This document shows, piece after piece, positions 32,839-45,025 of a DNA stretch of 62,960 nucleotides. The position numbers were made by a program, and so were the translations under genes. Source of the DNA: Hypsibius dujardini (lineage: Eukaryota; Tardigrada; Eutardigrada; Parachela; Hypsibiidae). Where the stretch lies: positions 1-62,960 of the forward strand of contig LRSR01013851.1 of assembly GCA_001579985.1 (NCBI GenBank). Direction: 5' to 3'. The notes below the pieces were generated by a model. The model had not been told where the DNA came from, ran no database searches, and was given only the letters and a program-made list of their open reading frames with translations. The number at the start of each line of letters is the position of its first letter. The stretch's first letter is position 1.

Positions 32839-34143
32839 TTAAGATTGGTAACTTGGTGGCGACTGGTAACTGGACTGAGATTGGTAACCTGAAGGAACTC
32901 GGTAATTTTGCGGCGACTGATAACCGGGAGGGGCCTGATAGCGGGACTGGGATTGGTATCCGGAAGGAGCCTGATAGCTGGTTACGTCCTAGTTGAGCGA
33001 CAGTATTCAGATTTTAGAAATTTTGACCATTTCTGACTCAAAACATTATTCTAAATCGACTGGCATCAGCCAAATTTTGATCAGAGGTCAGGGGGCGGAG
33101 TTACAGCGCTCTGATTGGCCGTTTGCCCACAGCATTCAGACTGAAGGAAGTTTGCTCATTTCTGACTCAGAACAATTTTTTGAATCGATTGCCGTCACTG
33201 ACGGTAGTTTTTGAGTGGCAACATCACTCAATGAATCTTTTGATGGGTTTTGATGGGTTTTAATGGGTTTTGATGGGTTTTGATGGGTTTTGATGGACAC
33301 TAAACATTTGGCATTGGATATTGATGGGTTTTGGTAGACATTTGACATTGGTTTTGAACAAACACACAATCAATCAATCAATCGCCACAAATCAACGGTG
33401 TTGTCAATCAATCAATCAATTGATGTTCGCATCATTGAAATATAATAAGTTAAACCATCAATCAATAGCTTTACGCCCATTGTTAGTAATCGAAAGAAGA
33501 TTACGGGCATAACTCCGCTTCCTGATTTCCGATCAAAATTCTGCTAATGCCAATCGAATCAGAAAATTTTTTGGATCTAGAGTCATCAAAAATTTCAAAA
33601 TCTGAATACTGTCGCTCAACCCATATTTTACCGCAGTTCTTTGCCATGACGGATAACTGGGTCGTGATTGGTAGCCTCCGTTAGAACCTTCGTTAGTTGG
33701 AGCCGGGGTAGGAGGCTGGTAGTTTGGAGGGGACTGGTAACTGGGAGGTGTTTGGTAACTGTAATATTGATTGGCCGGCGGACTTCCGTACAGAGACCAA
33801 GTGTCGGGTGCAGCACCATAGCGGGAGTATGGCGCAGGTACTGGCGCATCATAGGGACCTAAATTTGAAAGGATATCTTTAATAAATTATTGTTTCTTCT
33901 ATTTCGGTAAAATATCGGCGATACAAATAATACAGACAATCAGTAGATATTAGATATAAACATCAACTTATAAATTAATGTGCAAAATACCAATGCTCAT
34001 ATATATAGTTTATAGAACATAACAGAAACCATACAAATACTGCACAAACATTACACACCGCATATATATCTTTATGAGAATTTCTTACCTGCGTAAGCAA
34101 GACCAGCGCTGAGCAAGAAGACAGCAACTATTGGGCTATACAT
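32839..34143 (-). CDS. Secreted Tyr/Gln/Pro-rich repeat protein, 143 aa
   Basis: Three exons, 34089-34143, 33632-33858, 32839-32988; 55+227+150 = 432 nt, in phase. Exon 1 encodes a signal peptide, MYSPIVAVFLLSAGLAYA. The mature protein is a low-complexity repeat: YQTPPSYQSPPNYQPP in exon 2 and GYQSQ, YQAPPGYQS, SYQSPPSYQS in exon 3, ending at TAA 32839-32841. No cysteine. Such Tyr-rich YQxPP proteins occur in cuticle, egg-shell, silk and adhesive secretions and may be cross-linked through tyrosine; the exact use here is unknown. Intron 2 (32989-33631) is almost entirely a foldback element. Confidence 0.8.
32992..33620. mobile_element. Foldback element filling an intron
   Basis: The ends GTTGAGCGACAGTATTCAGA (32992 on) and TCTGAATACTGTCGCTCAAC (to 33620) are perfect inverted copies, and similarity extends for about 115 bases (ATCGACTGGCATCAGC against its counterpart near 33550). 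A partial extra copy of the arm is at 33130-33200, and a tandem TTTTGATGGGT run (about six copies) at 33235-33295. It is related to the foldback at 15718. Only 3 and 11 bases of the host intron remain outside the element. Confidence 0.9.
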
Positions 34144-36327
34144 GCTTTGTGATTGTGGTTTGAGTTTTTTAACAAAAATAATGAAACAAATACGTTTTTC
34201 AGATCACTGCAGGTAGAGAAATGTGAGCGGGACAAGACGAGTGAATTTTTCTGCGACTTAAAATGCGTACTTAGATTACTTTTCTGAGTTTTAATACAGC
34301 AAGAACCTATCCAACGTGACGAAAGTTCTCTTCAAGCCATGGGCAGTTTTGCGGATGGAACATACGTATGATAAGAGACTACACAGGTTGCCAGTGTGTC
34401 TCCGGATCAGCAACTCGGGGCAAAATTCTAGTTTCGCCTATCGTGAAGGAACAATGCGTGACGCCACTGTAGCTTCGTACATACTGGGGAACCTTACAAG
34501 AAAGTACTGTACTTCATTTTTCTGCCTTCAGCTTGAGCATCATGGTAATTTAAACAATCAAGTATTTAGGACATACGCCGAAAAATAGTTCATAAGCCGT
34601 ATCACCCATTCAGCTTAATTATAACCAGTTCTATAGCGTATGAAAAAAACTCCACACTAGTTTGAGCCGGTTCTGCATATCACAAGATTTCCCGGGTATG
34701 GTTAGCCGTACCATATTTTGCCTGCCTTCACATCGTATTCCGGCGAACGAAAAATAAATGATTCTATATTTTTGCACGCGGTACTTTACATGCAGCAAAA
34801 AAATATTATTGTAAAAATTTGCCCAATCATGCGCCATCAAAGAAAACAAGTTCCAGCATTTCCGTGCACGTTTTTAGGCAGAATAAAGACTCGCTTACAC
34901 ATTCGCAGCAGTCAAATTGTTGTGATAGGTCCGAGTATATTTTGAGCTTTTATGCGATGAAATCGTCTCCCGAATTTAGGATAGAAGGCGTTACGAGAGA
35001 GGTTGCTACTCGAAAAAAAAATGATCGCTCTGCTCAGGAAGTTTTCCTTTTTGTTCCTCTCGTATTTTCTTCATCAGCAAAATTTATTGAATCCCGAATT
35101 CAGGCTTAGAGCTCCTGACTACTTCAGTAATACTCGCGTTTTAATTCAATCAAAGGTATAGGTCGGTTGGAACCATTGTTGGCCGCCAAAAATGAAGAGG
35201 CAGTCCAATGAAGTTAACAACAAACAAACGGCAAAAACTTGAATTTATCGTGCGATTGAAAAAAAAAGGTTGTAGTCATGAATAACGATGTAGTCAGTTA
35301 ATGAAATTCTACTCATTAATATTGCAATCGGATTCGGGACGCAAATTCAACGCGAACGATTGCTCCTCGAAAAATGTGTGCACGCTGCTTTCAGAATTCT
35401 TCTTATGGGCCCTTCCTGTTTTCTTCTTAGAGAAATGTTATTCACTGTCATGATGTTCGTGCACAAGTTGGTCTACTTTTTTTCAAACTGTGGTATAACA
35501 ATAGCGATATCGGAACCTCCGCTTCGTTAAAAATTGCTTTGATAATTCAACGGTTTTCCTAGTTTTCCTTGAGTTTTATGCCTCATTTCTTGAGATTTCA
35601 TTTCTCAACTTTAACCTTTCGTTAACTTGTCTTTTCAGGTTTTGTACATTCTTTATTTTTCAAATTTTGCCCATTTACAATTTTATTTTCAAATGTTTTT
35701 GTTTATCGGGGTGAAAATGTTCCGTTGGCCTTTTCAGGCATCGGGATTTGTGCCGTGATTCGTAGACAAAATGATTGAACAACCACCACGTCATAAAATC
35801 TAGCGAATCCGACGAGAAAATGCTGTCCCGGTGACACGAAGTACGAGCCGGTCCGAGTAACTTATTTTGTGCAAAACAAGATTCCTGTATACAATTACAC
35901 AATTTTTATTCTCGTAACACAAACATAGTTTCCGTATACACCAGACTCGTTACAATTTCAAAGAAGCTTTGCGGTTGCACCTTCTACCCACAGCAGTGAT
36001 CGCTGTCGTGCATACTGTAGGAAATAGTAATATGGCGTGCAACTATTTTCTTGTTTAAGGACTGCCAAACCGGTTTAAAAAATATCAGACGTAAAAAGCT
36101 AGTTCATTCGTCATTACCGGTTAGCGCTGTAGGCTCCCCACAATGTTTGAGCAGTGACCGACGTCAGTTGCTCTTTCGAGTGCAGTTAAATATCTACCTT
36201 GATCTTGGCAAAAATCGGGTGTCTGTACTTCTATTACTACTTTCTAAACTTTTCATTTTTTGCACATATTCCATAAATGCGATAATAACATTTTGTCTCT
36301 TTGTTTGGCGAACCCTACACCTCTCAG
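34144..36327. other. Non-coding stretch
   Basis: Upstream region of the YQ-rich gene on minus, then AT-rich DNA. Frames are short with no support. Confidence 0.45.
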
Positions 36328-38418
36328 ATGGCACGAATCTTTTTAACGGTGTTGCTCGTTTCTTCAAGTGTTATTTACGCGTTTCCAGGTAATTTGCGGG
36401 GTAAAACAGTTTTCGTTTACTGTCGTATTGATCTGATTGGAGCTTCAGAGGTGCAGAATGTTCTAATCGGTTCTGGAAAGCGAAATAAACCAAAATAATA
36501 TGACTAGCACCTTTTCCAAGTTAACGATCTATTTCCTTTGAATACTGTGATTAAAAGCATGGATATAGCAATATTTTGGCGAGTTCAGAAATCTTGAAAG
36601 CGAGTCAGCTCTTCCTTAAAAAAAGTCACTCACAGTGATCTCTATCGTTGAACTCTAAGAAAATACAACAGAGTAAAGTCTAGAATGTCAGAGAAACGTG
36701 ATAATCCAAGGGAAGGATACGTACGAACGAAGAATTTTTATTTCTGTATCCAGATTCACCCCAAATTTCATGTTCGTATGCAAATAAAAACATTGGCAAA
36801 AAAACATAATTGTTCAATGTTCTTGAAATCAGATCAACTTGGCCGAGCGATAGACGCTGGTGGAGCCAACAATCACTTTCAAACATCAGAGTTCTGGCCA
36901 CACCCATGTACGGTCGAAGCTGGAGTGGATGGAGCATTGCGGCTGATGATTTGACGCGTCAGATCAGATCCGTATCCGGCCAGGATGGGGTCGTGTCCAA
37001 AGATTTTTTACACGACTGCTTCCAATCTGCCCTGCAAAAAGCCAGCAACCAGACGAACCCGTCTACCTATCAAAGATGCGAGAGTGGTTCGTCCGGCGCG
37101 CAGAACGCAGCATTTGCCACTGCGAGACCAAAGTCGAAGGCGATGGCAAAAAATGCTGCCGTTATCGAGGACTTTAAGAATAGTATAACCGAAACAACCC
37201 CTAATACGAATTTAAATGTGCCCCGAATTCGGGGCGTACAAAAACCCACACTTTCTGTCGAACATTTTCTCGTACAAAAATGTACCCCTTAATTTAGTAC
37301 ATTAGATGTCCGTTGCGGACAAAATTTTTCCTGCCGACAAATGCTCCAGATTTATTTTGTCCGGATTTTGTCCGGTGCTAACCGTTGTCCGTGAAATGTG
37401 TGTGAAATATTTGACAAAAACGGTTGTGGGCATGGCAATTGAAAATTAATAAGGCTGTGTGAGTTGTCCCTAGTACACATCTTTTGTACGAAAAGATTTT
37501 TTTCCGTACATATTAAAGACAAATTGTCACCTTAAATTTGTACGTAGAAACAGCGGCTTATATCATACATATTATGTACGGCCACCAAAAAACTTACGCC
37601 GTACCCGATCATATTATGTACGATCGCATTCATTTTAATCCGTGTGTACGGTTCTCAGCCCTTAAAAACAAAACGCAGGAAAAATATAGTGTCTGAAAAA
37701 AATCCTTAGAGAAATCTTATGAAATTGTTTTCAAAAACTTCGTTCAGATGGGCGAATCATCGAATTGCGCGAACCTTCTAACTAACGCTTGACAAACCAA
37801 GGTATAATAGCGCCTGAATATTGTTCCAGTCTTCCCGCAGCCGTGAAACGTGAAACCATAAGTTTCGCAATTCTTCGCGAAAATGCTAAAACTGTTTCAG
37901 AACTATTTTTGGACACATATTTCTCCGTGTTTTAAAATAATTAGAAATCCCACCACTGCGTCCCACAAGATGCCAAACCCTGGGCACCCTGCACAGACTT
38001 TTATTCTGTCATTTATTTCAAAAAACTTCGTCTTTTCGCCTTTCGAATAAGAATGAGTGAGGCGTATAAATTTTGAACGCTCACACATATCGCTTCACAT
38101 AAATTTTAGACGGATAAAAAGAGTGGTCACACGCCCTGTGAACGACCTCACAAATTCTGTGCGGAATGGCGTATAATTTGTGTGAAAATTTGACTTTTCG
38201 TATGACCTATCGTACTTCATTTTTTCATGTGTACTAGAGTGTGGGCTTAGCTCTCCCAAAACTAAATCAACTGTGTGTAACGAGTCAATTCCGCCCGAAC
38301 TTTGTAATTATGTGGCTGGAGTCACTCTAATCAATAAATCATTATGCGCGAGTTTGAAAATTGTTGCAATTCATATAAGCGCATCCGCTGTTTTTGGGCC
38401 AAATATTCGCCTTTTTGT

Positions 38419-38577
38419 TAGTCACAAATTTTTTTCTTCGTCACACAAAGTTTTTCTTCGTCACACAAAGTTTTTTCTTCGTCACACAAAGTTTTTCTTC
38501 GTCACACAAAGTTTTTTCTTCGTCACACAAACTTTTTTCTTCGTCACACAAACTTTTTCTTCGTCACACAAAATACG
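38419..38577 (+). repeat. Minisatellite, ~22-bp unit, about seven copies
   Basis: Unit TTTTTTCTTCGTCACACAAA, with 21 or 22 bases by one T. It lies in a large peroxidase intron. Open frames through it are repeat artefacts. Confidence 0.95.
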
Positions 38578-41500
38578 CCTGTAGGTTGCAAAAAAAGTCC
38601 TGCACGGTTTTCATCACACAAAATATGGGTGATGTTTGTCCTTCGGGACACAAAATTCTACTTCAGACATTATTTATGTGAACAGTACACGAATTTGTCC
38701 TGCGCTTTGTGTGAAAGTCATTCGGCTCAGACAAAGGCCAAAAAATTTTTATTAGGGAACGTAAGTTTACCTGATTTTTTGTCGGCTTTCGGTCTTTTCA
38801 CCTGGCCTGACTGGCTGGTTACTTGACTGTCTGTGAAATTGGCTATTCGTTTTTCGTCAGTCGGGCTACGGTCTTGTTATGTCTCACTTGTAGCATATGT
38901 TTTAAAACAGCTATTTGGGTCACACCGGGAAATAGCGATCGAAATTATTTTTTAAACGTCTGAAAAATAGTTTTCCGTCAAATTATGAAAGTTTCAAGCA
39001 CAAGGATAACTTGTTCACAAACATTTTGAATTTCATTGTAAGCTTTCTTTCCTGGAAATAAAGAAATAACAATTTTAACCGTCTGGTAGCCGGGTGTTTT
39101 AGGTATACGGGTAATGCTGGGTCAGCCAAAGTTGGCTTAAATAGGGAAAGTACCTAACTTGAATGGTTGACATGATTAGGGTTCATTTGGCACTTTCCCT
39201 GCCCAGTTAGGGCCGTACCGCCAGGCGGCGCTGTTGCGCCTTCACATAACCACCTGACAACAGCTGACATTTTGCCGATATGGAATCAAAACATCTTCCT
39301 AATGAGTTCAATTTTTTCATTCCGCTCACGATTGCTTGTTTACTTCATTTTCAACTGGATTTTATCGGTATGGTCGTTGACTAGAACTGTTTTTAATTTC
39401 GAAGCTCGGACATTTTTTTTCAGCACACACCGCAAGTTAGTATGCATGCTATTTAAGTTTTAAGCCAAGTTTGGCTTAATGAGTTCTACCACTTCCAAAT
39501 TTTGTTTTTCAAAAGTTGTTTTTACTTTTTATTTCACGGTTCTGTAATAGGATCAAAGCAAAAAACCGTATCTAGAAAGTCCAAATGCTCGATGAGCGAA
39601 CTGAGTTTGAAGGAAGAATTAAGCCAGTGTAAGCTGACCGACACTCAGAGGGTTAAGCGCGAAGGCAAATTTACAGTACAGAGATTTAGCCTAACTATTA
39701 AAGCAAGCAAGGCTAGTGAGAAGTATTAGTCACCCTCTTAACTTTTGAACTGTTCACCCGATTTCGATGAATTTAATTTTTAACAAATATCAATTCATTG
39801 ACAACTTCTCTGCGAAAAACCGCATCACAAAATTCGGTCGGAAAGAGACACATAGTCCAGAAGCTTGGAAACCCTTATACTTGAACACAGTCCCTCTATA
39901 GATTTTCAGAAACAATTGCACCCATGACTATGGGAATGTGCAAATAAATTTTGGTAGCGAACTCACTTGACCACTGGATCGTTATTTTTTTAGAATCGCA
40001 ATATGAATTGGGCAAAATTTTATAACGTTAGTACTTCATTATTGTATAGTTATGTTATACAATTCACAATATTTTTCTGAGTTCAACACAGGTTAGCCCT
40101 GGAATGGAAGAGGAATTCAAATTCAATATCGAAAAAGGATATCCCAAAATTTCATCAAGGCTTTATATATATAATATATTGAAATTGTATGACCATGCAA
40201 AGACTATTCCGACAATTTTCTCATGTGACGGCACGTCAATTTTTCTGACTGCGAGGACGCCAGACAGCCGCTGTTGTTTGCCCAGCCTTTATAAAGCTAT
40301 GCAATTTCAACTTTCATTCATGAATGTCTAGGCTGAAAGACATGACGCGACCGGAAGCAGAGGGCACCCTCATCAAAATGACACTTCCACTGGAGCTTCG
40401 TGCTTTGCTGCCATCCAACAAAGACGATTCAGACGCATCCGTAATAACTATATGCGAGCAGTCCGAAAAGTAAGTTAACCAGACTTATCTTCTGCAATGT
40501 GGTGATTAATTTAATTGTGTATATTTTTGCAGGCCTCTGGTTCCTCTAAATTCATTTCTGGATCCGCTGCAGCAACCAGACTGCGCTAAGAAAAAGTATT
40601 GAGCACACTCTGGGTTTTGCAACAATATCTGCTTTCCCAACCGAGGAAAAGAGACCACAGTCTTCCTTCGGAAACTGGAGCCCGATAATTCCGACCTAAG
40701 TATGAGGAGAAAAAAATATGCGAGAAAAAAAGTACCCATTTTTCAGTGTCTCACGGGTATCGAACACTTTTGTTCAATTATAATTAGCAGCTTAGAATTA
40801 TTATTCCGGTATTTTTCGAAATGTATGGATCGTTACTGCAGAAACATCCGGACCTCGATTGGACTCAAATAATAAGCCACTCCCAAGTGCGCGACTAATC
40901 AGCTCAACTGTTATCGGCCAAAAAACGGAAGACGCACCAACGTGGATGGCAATAGTGAGTTTATTTTTGCGGTGAATTTATGAATTAAGCCATCGATCTC
41001 TGTTTTCTGAACGCATTTGAAACGTGATTTTTAATTTGCAGTTTACCGAGTTCGCCCAGTTTTTGGTAAGACCCAGAAGTGGCGCATTAACCTTGGCGGC
41101 TTCCGTCTGAATTATTGCCACAAAATTAAATGTTTTACTTTTCTTTTTGTTTCAGTCACACGATATGACGGTACGTATCTTGACGTTTAACAAAAAAATC
41201 CAAACCGGCACAAATACTCGAACTTACTTCAACTAGCCCAATTTATGCGGTGAACTGTTCGTGACTATTTTCGTGTTTGACCAATTTTTAGCAGTTAATC
41301 AGTGATTTATGTTTTTTAAAGTCTACACCAAAATGGGACGATGCTGCCTGTTGCTGGTCGAGTGGGAGGCGGCATGCCGACTGTTTCCGTAAGTTTTTAA
41401 AAAAATGCCCGAATCACCAGCCAGAATTCACATTGATTCGTTTTCTTTACCAAATATGTTTTCAGCAATCACAATCCCCGACAACGATCCATTTTAAGCC

Positions 41501-42514
41501 CGGTATGATTCTTTTAGTCGCAACACATGATTCTGAACAATGAAATAACTTGGAATGTATGTATTGCAGGTTTAGACAAAAGTGCATGGAATTTATTCGC
41601 AGCCTGCCAGGTGTTCGACCGGGATGCCGTCTGGGTCACCGAGAGCAGCTGAACCAAAATACAGCCTACATCGATGGAAGTGCTAGTATGTACAATTGAA
41701 AATAATAAATTTATTTACTAGTCACGGGATCAAAATATGGCCCAATCGTGATTACCAAATCAACTTCCCTGATCTATTTTTCATAAAGCTGATGCTTCGA
41801 TGAACGTAAAAGGAAATAACTTTTGACGGATTTGGAGCGGTTTCTCGAAATAGCATCAATGCTGTTTGCTGTAGACTTTTTCAGTGGTAGCATTGGATAT
41901 TTATGTCGTCGACAAGGGCTCCAGAACTCGTTGCTTGCACGCCTCTAAGATTGAAAAACACTGACGGTTCCACTCTCTGTAATCGAGAATTAATATTATT
42001 ATTTTGCCAACATGATTTTTTAGCAGAGCTTTTCGCTGTTTTTCCAAATTTAGAATTTTTTCAAAAAATCTGGAATGTGGCTGCTGAAATAAATGTCCAA
42101 AGTCATGATGATGGTATCATCATGACCATATCCGAATGATATCCGAATGCTATCGGACTTCATGACGAAAAAATTGATGTTGTTCTGAAATAAGGTTCTG
42201 AAAATCACCCCAACTTAGACCACTGCTCACAACCAAATATAACACGTCAAGTAATGAACAGAGATCGCAAAAATTGCCGGGTAAACGGCGCATCTTTCAC
42301 CACTCATTCCTGCTTGGGGTAGCTTGAAATCGGATATTGACAATTTTTGCCATGTGCGTAGACCCTTTCGGACCCACTGGAAGCTATTTTTATTCGGCGT
42401 TAACAATCTCCGTTTTTAATTTGGACTGCCCCTATTTCAGTTTATGGAGTCAAAGATGAAACCATTTTCCAGGTTCGCGATGTCAAGAGGTTCGTCTAGG
42501 GCAGGTGTTGTGAT

Positions 42515-42621
42515 CTACAGCTGCGGCACGATTTCTCGACGAAAAATGTTAATCGGAACACCGGCATAATAACATGTGTTTCAATTAACGTTTTTCGTCA
42601 AGAAATTGTGCCACAGCTGTA
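42515..42621. ncRNA. Long hairpin, ~47-bp stem with 14-nt loop
   Basis: The left arm 42515-42561 (from CTACAGCTGCGGCACG) and the right arm 42576-42621 pair over 46-47 positions, with three C-A mismatches and three G-U pairs and no bulge that I can see. Loop 42562-42575. Size fits a pre-miRNA-like or siRNA hairpin, or a very small MITE. It lies in a peroxidase intron in sense with the gene. Transcription is not known. Confidence 0.5.
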
Positions 42622-44009
42622 GCAGCATTGCGTGTCGATCGAAAAATCAAACGATCGTACTATAAGCTAATTTACATATAGGTCGCATGGACACCACCGC
42701 ACCATTTAGTGACAAACCGGCCTATACAATCTTACCGGGAGCTCAGTTTGACGCACACACTAACAAAACTGTTGTTTGTCTGGACAAAACCCCGGACAAA
42801 CTATGCTTCATTGCCGGTAAGTATATTTCACCGTTTCGCGTTCCCAGGGTTTTCTCCATTAAACTTTTTTTTATTGGTAGGTGACGATCGCTGTAATTTA
42901 CATGAAAGTAACTTAATTGAGCGGTCATTCTGTTATTGGATAATATCATTTACAATTAATCTCCCTTGCAGATTGGGCTGCAAACCATGCACACGATTTT
43001 CGTCCGCCACCACAATAACATCGTCATAGAACTAAGGCGCATGCCTGAGAATTTGAGATGGGACGGCGAGAAACTCTACCAAGAAGCACGGGCTATCATT
43101 GCATCTCAGCTGCAGCACATTGTGTTCAACGTAAGCATTCTTAATAATTTTGAAATATAGAAAGTAACGGAAAGAACAGAACGTAAATTAATTGCGACGG
43201 AATCGTGAGAGTTCGTCGGTGTACAAATGACGTCACTTACCACTTGACGAGGATCATTTTCCTGGTACGTTAGAGATTCGTTGTAAGGAAATTTTGAGTA
43301 CCGTACCGTCGCGATCTCAAGGGACACTTTCCTGCTCTACCAGTTAATTTGATCCACCCCGGATCTTATCTGTTCATCACCATTTGCTATTGTTTACCTA
43401 CAATCAATCAATCAACTGATTCAGTGTGTGCTTCAAGAAATTCCGCTTAATCAATCAATCAATCGCTGCCAAGTTGCTCTTAAATTTCAACCAATCACGA
43501 CACAGTGAATCCGATTGAACAGCCAACCGATCACTGGAGGGGGTGGGGCTTAACTGTCCCTTGAGAGCGCGACGGTACCGTACCGAGAACGCTCTTGCTC
43601 GAAGAATCGCCTACGTCATGCATGTCCTGTATACAGCTCTATCGATCGGCTACAGATTATTAATTTTGAAAGTTGGTATAACGCCCACTTTTGATAACGC
43701 TTCGGTTAAAGGATTATCTTCTTCAAAAATCGCTTATCACTCTGTTTTTTTTATTGTCGGATTCCATATACCTGTTTCTTGAAAAAATTGGTAAGGGGAG
43801 GTATATTATCATCAAACAAAATAATTATAAATTGGAACCAATATGACAGAAAGTCCAGATGGAGTGGAAGTTAGAAACATTTTTCCTGAGGACGTCCAGA
43901 GAAAATTTGCATTCTTCCTCTTCGATCTTTCTTTCATGAGTGTTTTTCATTCCACCGTATCTAGTGATACACCACAGATGTAATAAGCCAAGATGCATCT
44001 AAGTCAATT

Positions 44010-45025
44010 TTTTTCTTGAAAATAGTGTCCACCAACATGATTTTAGAAATATTGTCAGCTTCCCAAAGAACCCTGTCCAGTGGGAAAAAATCAAGGAAGA
44101 ATCTAATTACGGCAGAAGGTTTAAAGGTGCCTAACGTTTGATTGATTGATCACTGCTTAAAGGTTTCGGCTTTTTACTCGGAAACCATCCTCAGGGAAAT
44201 TTCTTGCCGTCAATCGAACGTGAAGAAGAATTCTTGATTTAATTCTTGAAGTTTACAAAAAACGCAGTCGCCTGTGGAGAACAAAGGAGGCGTCCATGGC
44301 CAGTAAACACACAAGGTCGACAGATTCAGGACAAGTCTACACAAAATAATGATCGCTCAACCGGCAGATTTTTAAACTTGAGTTGAAACAGGAACTGTGT
44401 ACGGCAGAAGAAGGTCGTTTTCCGTAGCTGCATGGCCTGGTAAACCGAAGAAGAAACCCCTTAAGCATAAATTGTAACAAGCCACGACCACAAGCACACA
44501 GGCATGCATGAGGGCAAGCAGACAATCTGGAGGGCAATCTGCTCCGCCAACTCCCTCTCATGGTTATTGACTCTGGAGGTAGGCAATCCACTGTACGGCT
44601 TCAAAGCTAGCTTGACAACGTCACGCAGATTTATTTTCACCATGATTGGGCGATAGTCGAGAAGTAACACAAAACGCCAGCAGAAAAACCACAACAGGAA
44701 CACAACAGCAGGGAATCAAGAAGTTTACGACAGGCGGTAGTCATATGTCGTATACCCACGGAACATTTCGGTAAAAACGTCACGAAATCAATCAAGTTTT
44801 CTTCTTCAATTTCTCCTGAGCGCAAGAAATCTCCCTGCGGATTGTTTCCGGGTAAAAAGCCGAAATCTGAAAGTACCGATCAATCAATCAAGCGTTGGGC
44901 CGCACGGTTAAACCTTCTGCCACAATTGGAATATTGCTCAATTTTTTCCCTGCTGAACAAGGTTCTTTGGGAAGCTGACAATATTTTCTAAATCATGTTG
45001 GAGGACATTATTTTAAAAAAAAACT
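44010..45025. mobile_element. Element with ~200-bp inverted repeats
   Basis: The arms 44010-44207 and 44820-45025 match inverted in long blocks such as ATTGTCAGCTTCCCAAAGAACC (20 of these bases at 44055-44076 and opposite near 44968), GGCAGAAGGTTTAA and TTTCGGCTTTTTAC. The middle 600 bases show only short frames. A non-autonomous foldback-type transposon in a peroxidase intron. Confidence 0.8.

Noticed and set aside
38419-38577. Regular repeats that resemble a CRISPR array
   Set aside because: Units are adjacent without unique spacers, and the genome is eukaryotic; it is a minisatellite.
40600-41497. Alternative genetic code to explain the in-frame TGA and TAA in the peroxidase
   Set aside because: The two codons replace different residues, and other genes here end normally at TGA, TAA and TAG.
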